The notes beneath the pieces were generated by a model. It made no database searches. It was not told the DNA's origin and saw nothing but the letters and a program-made list of their open reading frames with translations. DNA of 64,000 nt, taken from NCBI RefSeq assembly GCF_036898095.1, contig NC_090744.1, positions 102,258,331 to 102,322,330 on the forward strand, in the 5' to 3' direction. Shown piece by piece: positions 44,301 to 55,184 of this stretch. A program made the translations under genes and the position numbers. The stretch is from Palaemon carinicauda (taxonomy: Eukaryota; Arthropoda; Malacostraca; Decapoda; Palaemonidae). The stretch's first letter is position 1; each line of letters opens with the position of its first letter.

Positions 44301-45284
44301 GAAGGTGATTGTACGCTTCCAATTGTATATAAAAGTGACCATTCATGTGAAGGAGAGGATAAGCATGAAAGATGCCTTATGCATGAAAGCGTACAAGGCT
44401 GAAGAGACTAATGTCCCTCTGAACGGCTATCCTCCAAAGATCATGCATGTGAAGTATCTTTGCAAGAGGATCTTATGCCTATGGGGGTGCCTGAGTAGAG
44501 AAAGAAAGATGGTCCATGAAGGGCAGCCCCTTCCATCCCAACCAGCATAGCGAGTTTTTAGTTGTATGAGTTTTGAGTGCCAGTGTTTCTTCGAGCAGGG
44601 GGGAAATTCTGGACACCAATACTCTCGATACAAAACCGATTATTAGTAAAAGGTTTGAGCACCTTTTTTGAGTACCTAAGCACCTACTATTTATGTTTGC
44701 TAATGTTTCTTCTTATAAGGAATAACTATCAACACTCATTGGGAGGCTGGTACTGTTCTCTATCCAACGGGAAGATAAACGGAGTCACTCAAACGTATCT
44801 ATCAATCAAACTTCCTGGACTCGTAAATGTTTGTGGTTCTCCTCCTAAAAGTTACTGTGAAGGCTCCAAGAAAGAAAAAGCAGAGGAAGGAATAAAGTTT
44901 GCCTTCATAGGGTCGCCCAGGCCGATGACACTCTTGGGGAAAGACATTAATTAGAAATATACACCAGCTAGGTGTTATGTCCTTAGCATATTCCAGGGAT
45001 CAGGAAGATAATCTAAAGAATGGGGATGGGTGGTGCCCTTCCCCATCACACTTGGCAGTGGACTCCTATGACCTTAGTATATCAAAGCATGAGGGAAGAT
45101 CCCTTACCGAGGATTCATTATCGCTGTTGCCACATGGCTACACTAGTGAGGAAAACAGCAGACATTACTGCTGTCCAACAAGAACAAATTGGCAGGAGGC
45201 CCAGATAATTGTACAACAGCTACAGTTATCGGGAACTCCAAACCACCAGATAAGGACGCCAGAGAAACATCTATACTCTACACT

Positions 45285-45405
45285 GGCTGAAAATAAGGTC
45301 AGTGGCCTGTTGGGTAGGTAAGGCTTGTTTATCACAACCTCGCTGAAAGCATACTCCTATTAAAGGATGACGGTTTGTATTCATGTAGGAAAAGAAATTT
45401 GCATC
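45285..45405 (-). repeat. D 5' inverted terminal repeat
   Basis: On the minus strand it begins near AAATTTCTTTTCCTACATGA and continues ACAAACCGTCATCC. It shares CCTATT, ACAACCTC and GGCCTGTTGGGTAGG blocks with the inverse of 40240-40395. Confidence 0.68.
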
Positions 45406-47004
45406 CCCATAACTGGGCAGTGCATGATCGGTAGCCATTGTTACTAGAGTACTAACGATGTAGAGATATTCCACGAGGCTGAATGAAAGGATTTGTGCAT
45501 CTGTGAAGTACAGAAACTTGTACAGATAGGAGACACTGTAAAGAACTGCCGAGAAAGAAGAGGCTAACCAAGTTATGACTCTCTAGGGAACTAACCAAAG
45601 AGCTAATAGCTCAGTATATCACTTAGTTTAGGACTCCCTCTGAGTATCCCTCAGAGTCTAGTAGGGATCCGAAAGGCATAATGAGGTGTTCCACTGTTTC
45701 CTACTGCCGGTTGGTCAGTAGCATCCAACATATTTGGATCAAGCACTGGTTGATCAAACCTAGGGAATACAGTAACAGGGTTAGGTGTATTACTCATTTC
45801 ATTGTTCACCCATCAAAAAACTTGGTTTCCCACTATTTTCCCTTATTGTTAGTCTCAGAAGGGATTCTCTCTCAAAAACAAGAGGTTCATTTTTACATGA
45901 ATCTTTTGAATCCATGTAGATGAATGCATTCAACTGAAAAGACAAATACGCTAGAATATTTATTTTTTGCATGCAGTTCTCATACTTTACCCTTTTAAGT
46001 TAAATATATTGCATGCAATGTTGTTGAAATATTTGGTGCTACATAGTCTATTTATATCGGACAATATCGTTCAAGATATAATTTATCATCCATTATCTGT
46101 AAACCATATACTAACTCAAGTGAATACCTTTTGTGTACAGCATTTCCAACCATTGATGTTGGTACAAACCATTATTTTATTTTTTAAATCTCTCAAGCCC
46201 TCTGTGAGAAAGAGTGAGATACCATAAAAAGTTTGTTGTACAATGTACAAATAACACAAGCATAAGTACACCAAAATCAGATGGAAAAATACATAACTCA
46301 GATGTGTTATTGGAAACCTGGGCTTTGTGTGAGGAAAACAGTAAAAATACTGTCAAGCATCCCACCTAAACCTCGACTACCTAACCAAGCTTAAGGTGAC
46401 TGCTAGGTGGTTTGTACTTAACAACTGGAGTCTTCACACAGTAACTTCCTTATTTTATAATCAATGTTCCTATAATATTTAGTAAACCTTAAATAAAGCT
46501 TCTTATGTACATCACACATACCTTAAACATAATTATTAATAGATTTTATTCCTCTTAAAGCACTTATTAGACCCGAGGCAGCCAGTGAGTGAAGAAAAGA
46601 ACCTTATAATCGTATATATTCCCCACAAGAGCACACTACAAAAACATTAGCAATAAGCAAGTCCATAGATTCTAAAAAGTGGGTGTTGCATAAAAATTTC
46701 TGAGATTCATGGAATAAAGCTTTTGTTTGTTTTATTTGGTTCAAAATGCAATTAGTTAATATGTCAAATATTAAGGGGTCTTAAATCCATAAGACAATAG
46801 CAAAGGCACAATTATTCAAACTGATTTATAAATTTTATAGCAAGACTTATTGGTAAATTTACAGTTTCTTATGTTCGCTATAAAAATGTGTTTTCAGTAA
46901 ATTTTACCTTTTTTCTGCCACGAATAATCAAATTTAGAGATTCCGGGGCCCCCTTGATAACTACAATGATGTGGATTCAGTGGGAAATAAGGGTTCATGG
47001 GTGG
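45406..47004. other. No gene seen
   Basis: AT-rich, short ORFs only. Confidence 0.5.
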
Positions 47005-47193
47005 GAAAATACAGAAACCAGGTAAAATAAGAGAAGCTGTCTAACCTTTACAAAACCACCTAACCTATCCCAGGAAAAAATATGTAAAATAAGAAAAAAT
47101 TTCTAACCTAAACACACCCACTTAACCTAGGATAAAAAGTATAAAATAAGCAGTCTAACTGAAACACACACTTCTAGCCTAACCTATTAGAAA
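47005..47193. repeat. Satellite array, about 58-bp unit, left part
   Basis: About three diverged units of the form AAAATAAGAGAAGCTGTCTA-ACCTAAACACACCCACCTAA-CCTAACCTAGG. The same unit resumes directly after E2 at 55185, so E2 split the array. Confidence 0.85.
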
Positions 47194-47396
47194 ATGACAA
47201 ATTTCGTAGATAATTTGTATTTTTCCTACCATACAAACCTTTGCTATTTCCATGGGGTAACATTTGGCGGAGCTGAATGACGAGCCATTAAAATTAAACG
47301 AGGGTTAACTACCCCCTTGCTAATTAGCAGGGGGTAGGGAAGGGGTAGCTAGCTACCCCTTCCCCCCTCACACACTGTGAATAGCTCAATTCACTT
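47194..47396 (-). repeat. E2 3' inverted terminal repeat
   Basis: The outer end is ATGACAAATTTCGTAGATAA. The inner part holds a perfect 18-bp palindrome, GGGGTAGCTAGCTACCCC, and ends near TTCACTT. It pairs with 55003-55184. Confidence 0.93.
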
Positions 47397-47445
47397 AAAG
47401 GTAGGACTTGACTTGGGGGTCAGGGCTGGCGGGTAACATTTGCGT

Positions 47446-47546
47446 AAATAGCAAAGGTTTGTATGGTAGGAAAAATACAAATTATCTACGAAATTTGTCA
47501 TTTGTTCCGTAACCCAATACAAACCATTGCTATTTCCATGGGGTGA
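47446..47546 (-). repeat. E2 internal complementary region
   Basis: 47446-47501 is the reverse complement of the 47194 end of the element. 47502-47546 is the reverse complement of the 55184 end. They abut without spacer at GTCAT/TTGTTCC. This is the sequence expected of the two element ends joined in a circle. Confidence 0.93.
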
Positions 47547-48018
47547 CTTACCCTTAGGAAGGGCGGAAAGTCCCCAGCCTTCTGGCTTCGGCTTTACCCG
47601 GGGACTCCAATTCCGAGTTGTAGAACTCAAGGAACGGGAGTCCCTAACCCTCGCACGCTGTCATGTTTGACCATCGTGCGGCCTACTAGGATGTGTGTGA
47701 AGGAGAATAACGTGACTCGTCCTAGGCAGTTGACCTGGAGTTCTTTATTGTGGAACTCTAGGCTAGGACGTTCCCAATACCACCTCGTCAGGGTATGGGG
47801 GACGCGACAGTATTAAGGCTAATACTAGGAGCACAAGGAAGCATGGTTTACCTGCAGAGGTTGAGGTCAGCTGCGCAAAGACCTGGATGCTGCTATCCCA
47901 AAGAGAGGGGAGAATGAAGAAAGAAGTATGGGCCAGACATACTCTTTCATTCACGCAGACTAAAACTGGGTAACAATGCCCTCAACCTTCTGCTACTTGT
48001 CCAATAAGGAGCCTGAGG

Positions 48019-49205
48019 TTAGACCAGCTGTTGTGCAGCCACCACAGGACCAATAGAAAACGTATCGAGGTTCCTGTGGGTCACGTCCTGCAGGTAGTGG
48101 GCTGTGAACGTCGTCTGACGTTTCCAGACCCCGGCTTGTAGAACCTGCGTCACAGAGAAGTTTCTCTTGAAGGCCAGGGAAGTAGCATCACCCCTGACGT
48201 CGTGAGCTCTGGGACGACATGACGGAGGAGAGTCGGGATTCAAGGTGCTGCTTATCACCTTGCGAATCCATGAAGAGATGGAGTTCTTGGTGACCCTCCT
48301 CTTTGTCCTCCCTATGCTCACAAACAAAGCTTGCACATGAGGACGGGCTGCAGCTGTCCTTTTGAGGTAGCGCCTCAGACTCCTGACTGGGCACAGTAAC
48401 AGATGGTCTGGGTCACTTGTTACAGAACGTAGACTCGTTACCTTGAAGGAGTGGAATCTTGGATCCGAAACCCCAGGGTTTTGAGTCTTAGCAATGAACT
48501 CAGGGACGAACTTGAACGTTACCTCCCCCCATCCCCTTGAATGGGCAACGTCGTAGGAGAGACCATGAAGTTCACTTACTCGTTTGGCCGCGGCCAACAC
48601 GAGTAGGAACACCGTCTTCCACGTTAGGAGGCGATCAGACGCCTGGCGTAATGGTTCAAAGGGAGCTCTTTTCAGAGCCCTGAGCACTTGAACCACGTTC
48701 CAAGGAGGGGGTCTGACTTCCGACTGGGGCAAGTAAGCTCGTAGTTGCGTATGAGTAGAGAAAGTTCCAACGAAGAGGAAATATCTACTCCTTTCAGCCT
48801 GAAGGCTAAGCTTAAGGCTGAGCGATAGCCTTTCACCGCCGAGACCGAAAGGCGCATTTCCTCCCAAAGATATACAAGGAACTCCGCTATTGTTGGAATA
48901 GTGGCATCGAGCGGAGAGATACCCCTTCCACGACACCAACCACAAAAGACTTTCCACTTCGCCTGGTAGACGCTAGCAGAGGATTCTCGCAGGTGTCGAG
49001 ACATCCTGTCTGCAACCTGTTGAGAAAATCCTCTCTCCGTGAGGAGTCGCTGGATAGTCTCCAGGCCTGAAGCCGAAGCGAAGCTACGGCCTTGTGGAAG
49101 ATGTTGCAATGTGATTGTCTGAGTAGCTCGTGACGTGGAGCGAGTTCTCTTGGGGGTTCCGTTAGGAGTTGCAGAAGGTCCGGGAACCATTCCGAATGAT
49201 GCCAT
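48019..49205 (-). pseudogene. E2 tyrosine recombinase, one frameshift
   Basis: The likely start is the ATG complementary to 49203-49205 (MASFGMVPG), inside the RT ORF in another frame. The N-terminal core-binding part (LETIQRLLTERGF, YQAKWKVFCGWC) runs in one frame to about 48710. The catalytic part continues in the next frame: Arg in AAAKRVSELHG, the H-x-x-R box AHDVR, and His-Tyr in TAHYLQD. The frame changes at a G run on the plus strand (48707-48711), so a one-base indel, or a consensus error in the assembly, is the simplest cause. All signature residues are retained. It would integrate the circular intermediate. Confidence 0.9.
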
Positions 49206-50908
49206 AGCGGAGCTATGAGAGTCATGGAGAGGTTGACCGATAGGTTGGCCTTGTTGAGCAACCTTCTCATCAGACAAAAAGGTGGAAAGGCATAGACGTC
49301 CATATTGTCCCACCTGTGTTGAAATGCATCCTGCCAGAGAGCCTTGGGGTCCGGGACTGGAGAGCAGTAAAGGGGCAGCCTGAAAGTCAAGGCTGTCGCA
49401 AACAGGTCTACAGTCGGGGAACCACACAAAGTCAGGACTTTGTTGGCTATCTGAGGATCCAAAGACCACTCGGTACTCACTATCTGCGCCGCCCTGCTGA
49501 GGCTGTCGGCGAGGACATTCCTCTTGCCAGGAATGAAGCAAGTTGACAGTGAGATCGAGCGGGTTTCAGACCATCTCAGAATCTCTACTGCAAGATGGGA
49601 TAGCTGCTGCGAGAAGGTACCTCCCTGCTTGTTGATATAAGCCACTACTGTGGTGTTGTCGCTCATCACCACCACGGAGTGGCCCGCCAGGATTTGTTGG
49701 AACTGTTGAAGAGCCAGAAAAACGGCCTTCAATTCTAGCAGGTTGATGTGGAGGCACCTTTCCGATTCTGACCAAAGGACTGAGGCTCTTTGGTTCAGAA
49801 TGAGGGCCCCCCACCCTTGATTTGACGCGTCCGTAAACAGAGTCAAATCTGGGGGGAGGACGAGAAGATCTGCTCCTTTCCGTAGGTTCTCATCGTCCAG
49901 CCAACATCGAAGATCCGCCCGTTCCGAAGGTCCTATGGGAACTAGGAAGTCCAGGGAATCGTTTCCCTGATTCCATCGTGACTTCAGCCGCCACTGGATG
50001 GATCTCATCCTGAGGAGGCCGTTTGGAACAAGACGAACCAAAGACGATAGATGGCCTAAGAGACGTAACCACAGTTGGGCTGGAAGCTCTTCTCGTCTGA
50101 GGAAAGGTTCTGCTACCTTCCTCAGCCTTGCTATCCTTCCGTCTGATGGAAAGGCTTTGTGGAGAATCGTGTCTAGTTTCATGCCTAGGTATACCAGTTT
50201 CTTCGTAGGGCACAGAGAGGACTTCTCGAGATTTACCAAGATCCCTAGATCTTGGCAAACTTCCAGAAGCCTGTCTCGGTGTCGCAGAAGGGTCGACACC
50301 GAGTCTGCCAGGATTAGCCAGTCGTCCAGATAACGAGGGAGACGGATGCCGTTCCTCTGAGCCCACAACGAGATCAGAGTGAACACCTTGGTGAACACCT
50401 GGGGTGCCGTGGAGAGACCGAAACACAGCACTTTGAACTGGTAGGCCTTACCGTCTAGGCTGAATCTTAAGTACTTCCTGGAAGACGGATGGATGGGGAT
50501 CTGGAAGTACGCGTCCTTCAGATCCAGAGTGCCCATAAAGTCTTGTGGTCTCACTGCAAGTCTGACCGTGTCCGCTGTCTCCATACTGAAACGAGTTTGT
50601 ATGACAAACTTGTTTAGTGCTGAGAGGTCGATGACCGGTCTCCAGCCTCCAGACACCTTCTTTACAAGAAAGAGTCGACTGAGGAAGCCTGGGGAGCCGT
50701 CGTCGACCTCCTGGAGAGCATCCTTCTTGAGCATGGTCTCGACTTCTGCCGGGAGGGCCAACCCCTTTGGTGGTCCCAAGGCATAGGAGTTCAACGACAC
50801 TGGATTCGCTGTCAGGGGAGGTAGAAATGTTGTGAACGGGATGCGATACCCTTGACCGATCACAGAGACCGTCCAAGGGTCGGCCCCGAGTTGCTGCCAC
50901 CTCTGCAC
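48887..50908 (-). CDS. E2 reverse transcriptase, RNase H and methyltransferase-like polyprotein
   Basis: 673 codons without a break. RT: motif A LDLKDAYFQIPIHP with catalytic D129, then LCFGLSTAPQVFT, and motif C YLDD at residues 193-196. RNase H: D360 in FTDASNQGWG, E392, D417 in SDNTT, D468 in LADSLSR. The C-terminal region (PTVDLFATA ... MDVYAFPPF ... LIAPLW) corresponds to the DAM-like methyltransferase domain of DIRS elements. The start lies within the gag end (49-bp overlap, different frame), and the end overlaps the recombinase by about 0.3 kb. I chose the ATG at 50908 because it is the first in the frame; translation may in fact begin by frameshifting from gag. Confidence 0.95.
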   Translation of the reverse strand: MQRWQQLGADPWTVSVIGQGYRIPFTTFLPPLTANPVSLNSYALGPPKGLALPAEVETMLKKDALQEVDDGSPGFLSRLFLVKKVSGGWRPVIDLSALNKFVIQTRFSMETADTVRLAVRPQDFMGTLDLKDAYFQIPIHPSSRKYLRFSLDGKAYQFKVLCFGLSTAPQVFTKVFTLISLWAQRNGIRLPRYLDDWLILADSVSTLLRHRDRLLEVCQDLGILVNLEKSSLCPTKKLVYLGMKLDTILHKAFPSDGRIARLRKVAEPFLRREELPAQLWLRLLGHLSSLVRLVPNGLLRMRSIQWRLKSRWNQGNDSLDFLVPIGPSERADLRCWLDDENLRKGADLLVLPPDLTLFTDASNQGWGALILNQRASVLWSESERCLHINLLELKAVFLALQQFQQILAGHSVVVMSDNTTVVAYINKQGGTFSQQLSHLAVEILRWSETRSISLSTCFIPGKRNVLADSLSRAAQIVSTEWSLDPQIANKVLTLCGSPTVDLFATALTFRLPLYCSPVPDPKALWQDAFQHRWDNMDVYAFPPFCLMRRLLNKANLSVNLSMTLIAPLWHHSEWFPDLLQLLTEPPRELAPRHELLRQSHCNIFHKAVASLRLQAWRLSSDSSRREDFLNRLQTGCLDTCENPLLASTRRSGKSFVVGVVEGVSLRSMPLFQQ

Positions 50909-52504
50909 GCAACTTTTTTAGGCATCCCCCCACAGGTGGACACGCGGGGGGACTGCCACTCCCAGTGTTTGCGACCTTTGCCGCTTCCTCTAGGAGTTCT
51001 ACCCCTAGAGGACTTGCCACGTCTTGTCTTTCGGCTGAAAGGACTGCGGCTTAGACACGCTTGTCTTAGCTGCCGGAACCTGCTTAGGTGTCTTGCGAGC
51101 CTGCTGTTGACGTTGTTGTTGAGGGGCTGGAGGTTATAGGGCCGAGATGTCAGGGCCCTTTGGAGGAGAGTGTCCTGGTTCGATCTCCTCCACCTCTCAG
51201 CCGTCTGCTCAATGTCACGAGGCTCCAGTAACTCCCCTTCAAAATTAGAGGAGTGTCTGAGCCTGCTGACGTCTGCAGTGGGGATCTTCGGATGGCACCT
51301 CTCGGACACTGAATCGCGTCTTTTGAGGATCATGTTGGCCCACAGGTTAGTGACCTGGTGGGCTAGAAACTCAATAGAGCGAGAGCCCGAGAAGAGGAAG
51401 GTCTCCAAAGCTTTCCTATTGCTCTCCTTGGACAGATCCTCGGATCGCAATAGGATGCCCAGAGACCCAAGCCAGAGATCAAGCCACGAAGTTGCCTGCA
51501 TGGCACTCTTCGCGACTTTTCCCAGGTTTTGGGTCTCTGACGCTGCAAACGTCACCTGCCGGGTAGAGAGCTTCTCGAAAGAAGTTCCCTTTGCTAGTTC
51601 TTCCATGGAATGATGGAGTGGGAGAGACATGCAAGACTCCCCGTCGATCTCGAAATACCTCCTCTGTTGGACTAGAGGAGGTGGGAGAAGTTTGAACCCG
51701 GCAGAAGAACGTCCTGAGGAGGCCAGACCGGAGAGTTGAGCTTTGACCTTGTCTCTGGCGCATTTCCCCCCTTTAGACCAGGGCAAAGCCACACTAGTCT
51801 TGGGGGGCTTCTGGACACCAAAGACCTCGTCAAGCACAGTGTCTTTCCCCTCGCGAGGGGCTGTCTCCGGGTCCTTGATTTTGTTGAGCTCCCTCATCAA
51901 TCCAAGGACCTGCCAGAACGCATGTTCTGACTCACTGTGCTCTCCTCTTGGTGGAATGGCAGCTAAGTTTCCCATCCCCAGGAGGTCTTCTTGGGGACAT
52001 CTGGCGCGCAGGTGTGCGGGCGTTGGCTGGACAGGAACAGGAGATTCCTTGGGGAGCGTGGGCGCGTAGGAGCACGGACTCAAGAAAGAACATGTGCGCG
52101 CATGTGTGAATGCGCGTAGGCACGCAGGAGCGCTGGTGCGCGGGCGCTCAGACTCTTGACTAAGTCCAGAAGCGCAGGAGAACGTCGGCCAGAAGAGCGC
52201 GTTTAGCGAGCGCCCTTCTTAGGGTCTGCAGGAACCAAGGCATGCGGACGTGAAGGGCGAGCTGCAGAAGATCGTGGGCGCAGTTGCGCCAAAATAAGAA
52301 GGCGCTCAGCAATAGAAGGGCACGCAGGCATCAATGGGCGATCAGGAGAGCGCAAGCATGGCAAAGGAGAACCCTTGCGTTCATCAGGACCAGGCGAGCG
52401 TGGGCGCACAGGGCGCGCATCAGGCACAAGCACAAATGAGTGCTTGTGCGCGGGCGAGTGCTTGAGCGCAGGAGAATGATGGTGCGCAGTGCGCGCATCA
52501 GGAA

Positions 52505-53470
52505 GGCGCTGCAACTTCTCTGGAGGATGAGAGCGCCCAGGAGAGAGCTGGCGAGCAGGAGATTACTGGGGCGTTGGAGAGCGCTGCAACTTCTCAAGAA
52601 GATGAGAGCGCTGGCAAGCAGGAGATCGCTGGCGCGTTGGAAAGCGCTGGCGCGTTGGAGAGCGCTGGCGAGCAGGAGATCGCTGGCGCGTTGGAGAGCG
52701 CTGGCGAGCAGGAGATCGCTGGCGCGTTGGAGCGCGCTGCAACTTCTCTGGAAGGTGAGAGTGCCCAGGTGAGCGATGGCGAGCAGGAGAGCTCCCAGGT
52801 GAGCGCTGGCGAGCAGGATGGCGCCCAGGTGAGCGCTGGCGAGCAGGAGAGCGCCCAGGTGAGCGCTGGCGAGCAGGAGAGCACTCAGGTGAGTCCTGGC
52901 GAGCAGGAGAGTGCCCAGGTGAGCGCTGGCGAGCAGGAGAGCGCCCAGGTGAACGCTGGCGGGCAGGAGAGCGCCCAGGTGAGCGCTGGCGAGCAGGAGA
53001 GCGCCCAGGTGAGCGCTGGCGAGCAGGAGAGCGCCCAGGTGAGCGCTGGCGCCCAGGTGAGCGCTGGCGAGCAGGAGAGCGCCCAGGTGAGCGCTGGCGG
53101 GCAGGAGAGCGCCCAGGTGAGCGCTGGCGAGCAGGAGAGGCCCAGTTGAGCGCTGGCGAGCAGGAGAGCGCCCAGGTGAGCGCTGGCGAGCAGGAGAGCG
53201 CCCAGGTGAGCGCTGGCGAGCAGGAGGGCGCCCAGGTGAGCACTGGCGAGCAGGCGAGCGCCCAGGTGAGCACTGGCGAGCAGGAGAGCGCCCCGGTGAG
53301 CGCTGGAGAGCAGGAGAGCGCCCAGGTGAGCGCTGGCGAGCAGGAGATCGCTGGTGCGTTGGAGAGCGCTGTAACTTCTCTGGAAGATAAGAGCGCCCAG
53401 GTGAGCGCTGGCGAGCATTGGCGAGCAGGAGAGCTAGAGCTCCATTGCACGCAAGCGAGCAGGTAGCGCG
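52505..53470 (-). repeat. 30-bp GC-rich minisatellite in E2 gag
   Basis: About 20 copies of a unit reading, on the plus strand, GAGCGCTGGCGAGCAGGAGA plus GCGCCCAGGT, nearly perfect at 52755-53400. A variant block with GCGCGTTGG lies at 52565-52750. Sense translation gives the decapeptide RSPGRSPARQ. Antisense ORFs here are shadows. The period is divisible by three. Confidence 0.95.
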
Positions 53471-53714
53471 CAGGGGAACCCTGCGTAGGCGCCCAAAGCA
53501 CGTCAGCAGCCAGGAACGGCGAAGGGAGGTCTGGTAGGTGTAGGGGATCGCGAACGATCCGCAGGAAGTTGCAGTGACGATCCTCTCCAGACGAGACGGA
53601 TCCTCCAAAGGGGAGGAGACGAAGATCCAAAGAGGCGCCTCCAAACTCCCTTGTAGGGAGAAGGAAGACCTCTCTCGTGCAGAGGGCGAAGCGAAGGCGC
53701 CCTCTGGGTAGGAA

Positions 53715-54050
53715 GACGGGTCATCCGTCCTCTGAAGAGGAGTCTCTGTGGTGAAACTTCCCTCACGGGGAAGAAACACTTGCAGGAGAGACCGTAGGAC
53801 TCCACTGCCCCCCCGAAGGAGACCGAGCCTTCCGCAACAACAGCAACAACAGCAGCAGAAGGCCTCCGAAGAGGAGTCTCTGTGGTGAACTTTCCTCACG
53901 GGGAAGAAACACTCGCAGGAGAGACCGGAGGACTCAACTGCCCCCCGAAGGAGACTGAGCCTTCAGCAACAACAGCAACAAGAGGCCTCCGAAGAGGGAT
54001 CTCTGTGGAGAGCTTCCCCCACGGGGAAGAAAACACTCCTGCAGCTGCTC
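53715..54050 (-). repeat. Three-copy repeat, about 120-145 bp, in E2
   Basis: The phrase GAAGAGGAGTCTCTGTGGTG followed by CACGGGGAAGAAACACT and a (CAACAA)n-like stretch starts near 53727, 53869 and (diverged) 53987. Related phrases recur in E3 at 59305 and 59435. Confidence 0.85.
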
Positions 54051-54355
54051 AGCCCCTTGAACGTAGCCGCAGATGCAACCGCTCAGCCCCAAGAGCATAG
54101 TTGCACAATATAAATTAAGGTAAGAGAAGTTTCCCCCGAAAGAGAAACAACTCAAAACCTGGGAAAGGAACCTCCCTCGGAAGGGAAGTGTCCCCACCCA
54201 AGGAGGCGAGCCTCCTGCGAGTTCTAAGATGAACTGAGGAGCTGTCGATATCACGGGAGGACTTCCAGGAGGAGAGACACGCCCCTGACGAAGATCCAAC
54301 CCACAAGACAGCTCTGCTTCGTAGACCCATAGGCAAACGAACAGCAAATCATTAA

Positions 54356-54850
54356 CTGTGAAAAAAATGAACAGTAATTAGTTAACATTCATTCCCCCGG
54401 GAAGACTCCGAAGAGGAACCCGAGGGAAAAAACCCAAGAATTACATAATGGGCAAGCGCCCTCCACCTCACCCATACTCATGGGAAGGTGGGGGGGGGGG
54501 TAGGGCGCTGGCGAAAGCTGTAACAAAACAGAATTAAACAGTTACGCTATGCCATTAAAAAAAGTTCACTAAAAGTAAGAACGAACAACCCCGAAGGGAA
54601 ACGTTCTACAAACTGAAGTTAACAAAAAACAATTAGATTTATAACAAGTAATAAAAAAATAATTGTAAAGCACAGCGTTGCAACTCCACCCGCATAGAGG
54701 AGTTATGTAATAATTATAGTAAATGTAGTAAAGGTGAACGAGCTCCAGGAGATCGAGAACCATGAACTACTACTTAGAGGCCTGACTGCCGGCGGCCACA
54801 CGGAGATATCGTACATACACACACAAGCGTGAACTGAAAAGGAAACTTAC
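54356..54850 (-). other. Putative leader intron of E2
   Basis: On the minus strand, ATCA/GTAAGT at 54850 and TTAACTAAT...TTTTTTTCACAG ending at 54356 look like a 5' splice site, branch point and 3' splice site. The same signals are conserved in E3 (61992 and 60069). The coding-like N-terminal gag segment begins a few bases after the 3' site. Splicing is an inference. Confidence 0.5.
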
Positions 54851-55002
54851 TGATTTCCATACTAAGATATATACGTAAACATAAAATATGTTACATATAT
54901 ATATGAGTACAAGAAATGTAAGTAGTTAAGTAAAGACTAAACAACAATAATGGCTGGCCAAGCGAGGACAGGAACGGAGACGTCCGATCACTGTCCGAGC
55001 CA

Positions 55003-55184
55003 AAAGTGAATTTTGCTATTCACAGTGTGTGAGGGGGGAAGGGGTAGCTAGCTACCCCTTCCCTACCCCCTGCTAATTAGCAAGGGGGTAGTTAACCCTC
55101 GTTTAATTTTAATGGCTCGTCATTCAGCTCCACCAAATGTTACCCCATGGAAATAGCAATGGTTTGTATTGGGTTACGGAACAA
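55003..55184 (-). repeat. E2 5' inverted terminal repeat
   Basis: Reverse complement of 47194-47396, including the GGGGTAGCTAGCTACCCC palindrome. The outer end (on minus) is TTTGTTCCGTAACCC. Confidence 0.92.

Larger units (their letters stand above)
40240..45405 (-). mobile_element. Decayed DIRS-like element D
   Basis: Recognised from structure, not from protein. Terminal inverted repeats lie at 40240-40395 and 45285-45405, and an ICR at 40462-40560 has halves complementary to the two outer ends. The ICR position puts the 3' side at low coordinates, so the element reads on the minus strand. The outer ends carry the TTTGTATTTTTCCTA...ATACAAAC core found at the ends of E2 and E3. Coding sequence inside is too eroded for me to translate convincingly. 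Total length is 5.2 kb including an inserted hairpin repeat at about 41041-41424. Confidence 0.75.
50860..54347 (-). pseudogene. E2 gag-like protein, frame-broken
   Basis: Three segments in different frames. The N-terminal segment (54347-53934) reads GRVSPPGSPPV ... GGSPPWVGT and has a clear counterpart in E3 (GRVPSPRSSPV ... GGSPPWVGT), which supports it as real coding sequence. The middle (about 53899-52331) is Ser/Arg/Pro-rich and includes the minisatellite-coded repeat RSPARQRSPG. The C-terminal segment (52083-50860, 407 residues) is an alpha-helix-rich domain of the size and place of the E1 gag C-terminus, ending in a basic tail (SRKTRRGKSSRGR). I see no zinc motif like that of E1. At least two frame changes separate the parts; splicing could account for one of them. 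Confidence 0.7.
47194..55184 (-). mobile_element. DIRS-like retrotransposon E2, best-preserved copy
   Basis: An 8.0-kb element on the minus strand. In its own direction: ITR (55184-55003), a leader with a possible intron, gag with a 30-bp minisatellite, RT/RNase H/methyltransferase-like ORF (50908-48887), tyrosine recombinase (49205-48019), ICR (47546-47446), ITR (47396-47194). Both ends are confirmed twice: by the ICR, and by the satellite that flanks it on each side. RT-RNase H is uninterrupted. The breaks I see are in gag and one frameshift in the recombinase, so it is probably fairly young but not autonomous as read. Confidence 0.95.

Noticed and set aside
40446..45321. Host-gene exons in the ORFs of the 40-46 kb region
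   Set aside because: ORFs are short and without domains, and the region is bounded by the ITRs of a decayed element.
48439..50426. Secondary ORFs overlapping the E2 RT (for example at 49890-50426 and 50448-51020)
   Set aside because: Shadow frames of the RT; only the frame with YLDD and RNase H residues is supported.
52574..53466. Plus-strand ORFs rich in ESAQVSAGEQ
   Set aside because: They are antisense to the E2 gag minisatellite, and frames stay open because the unit is 30 bp without stops.
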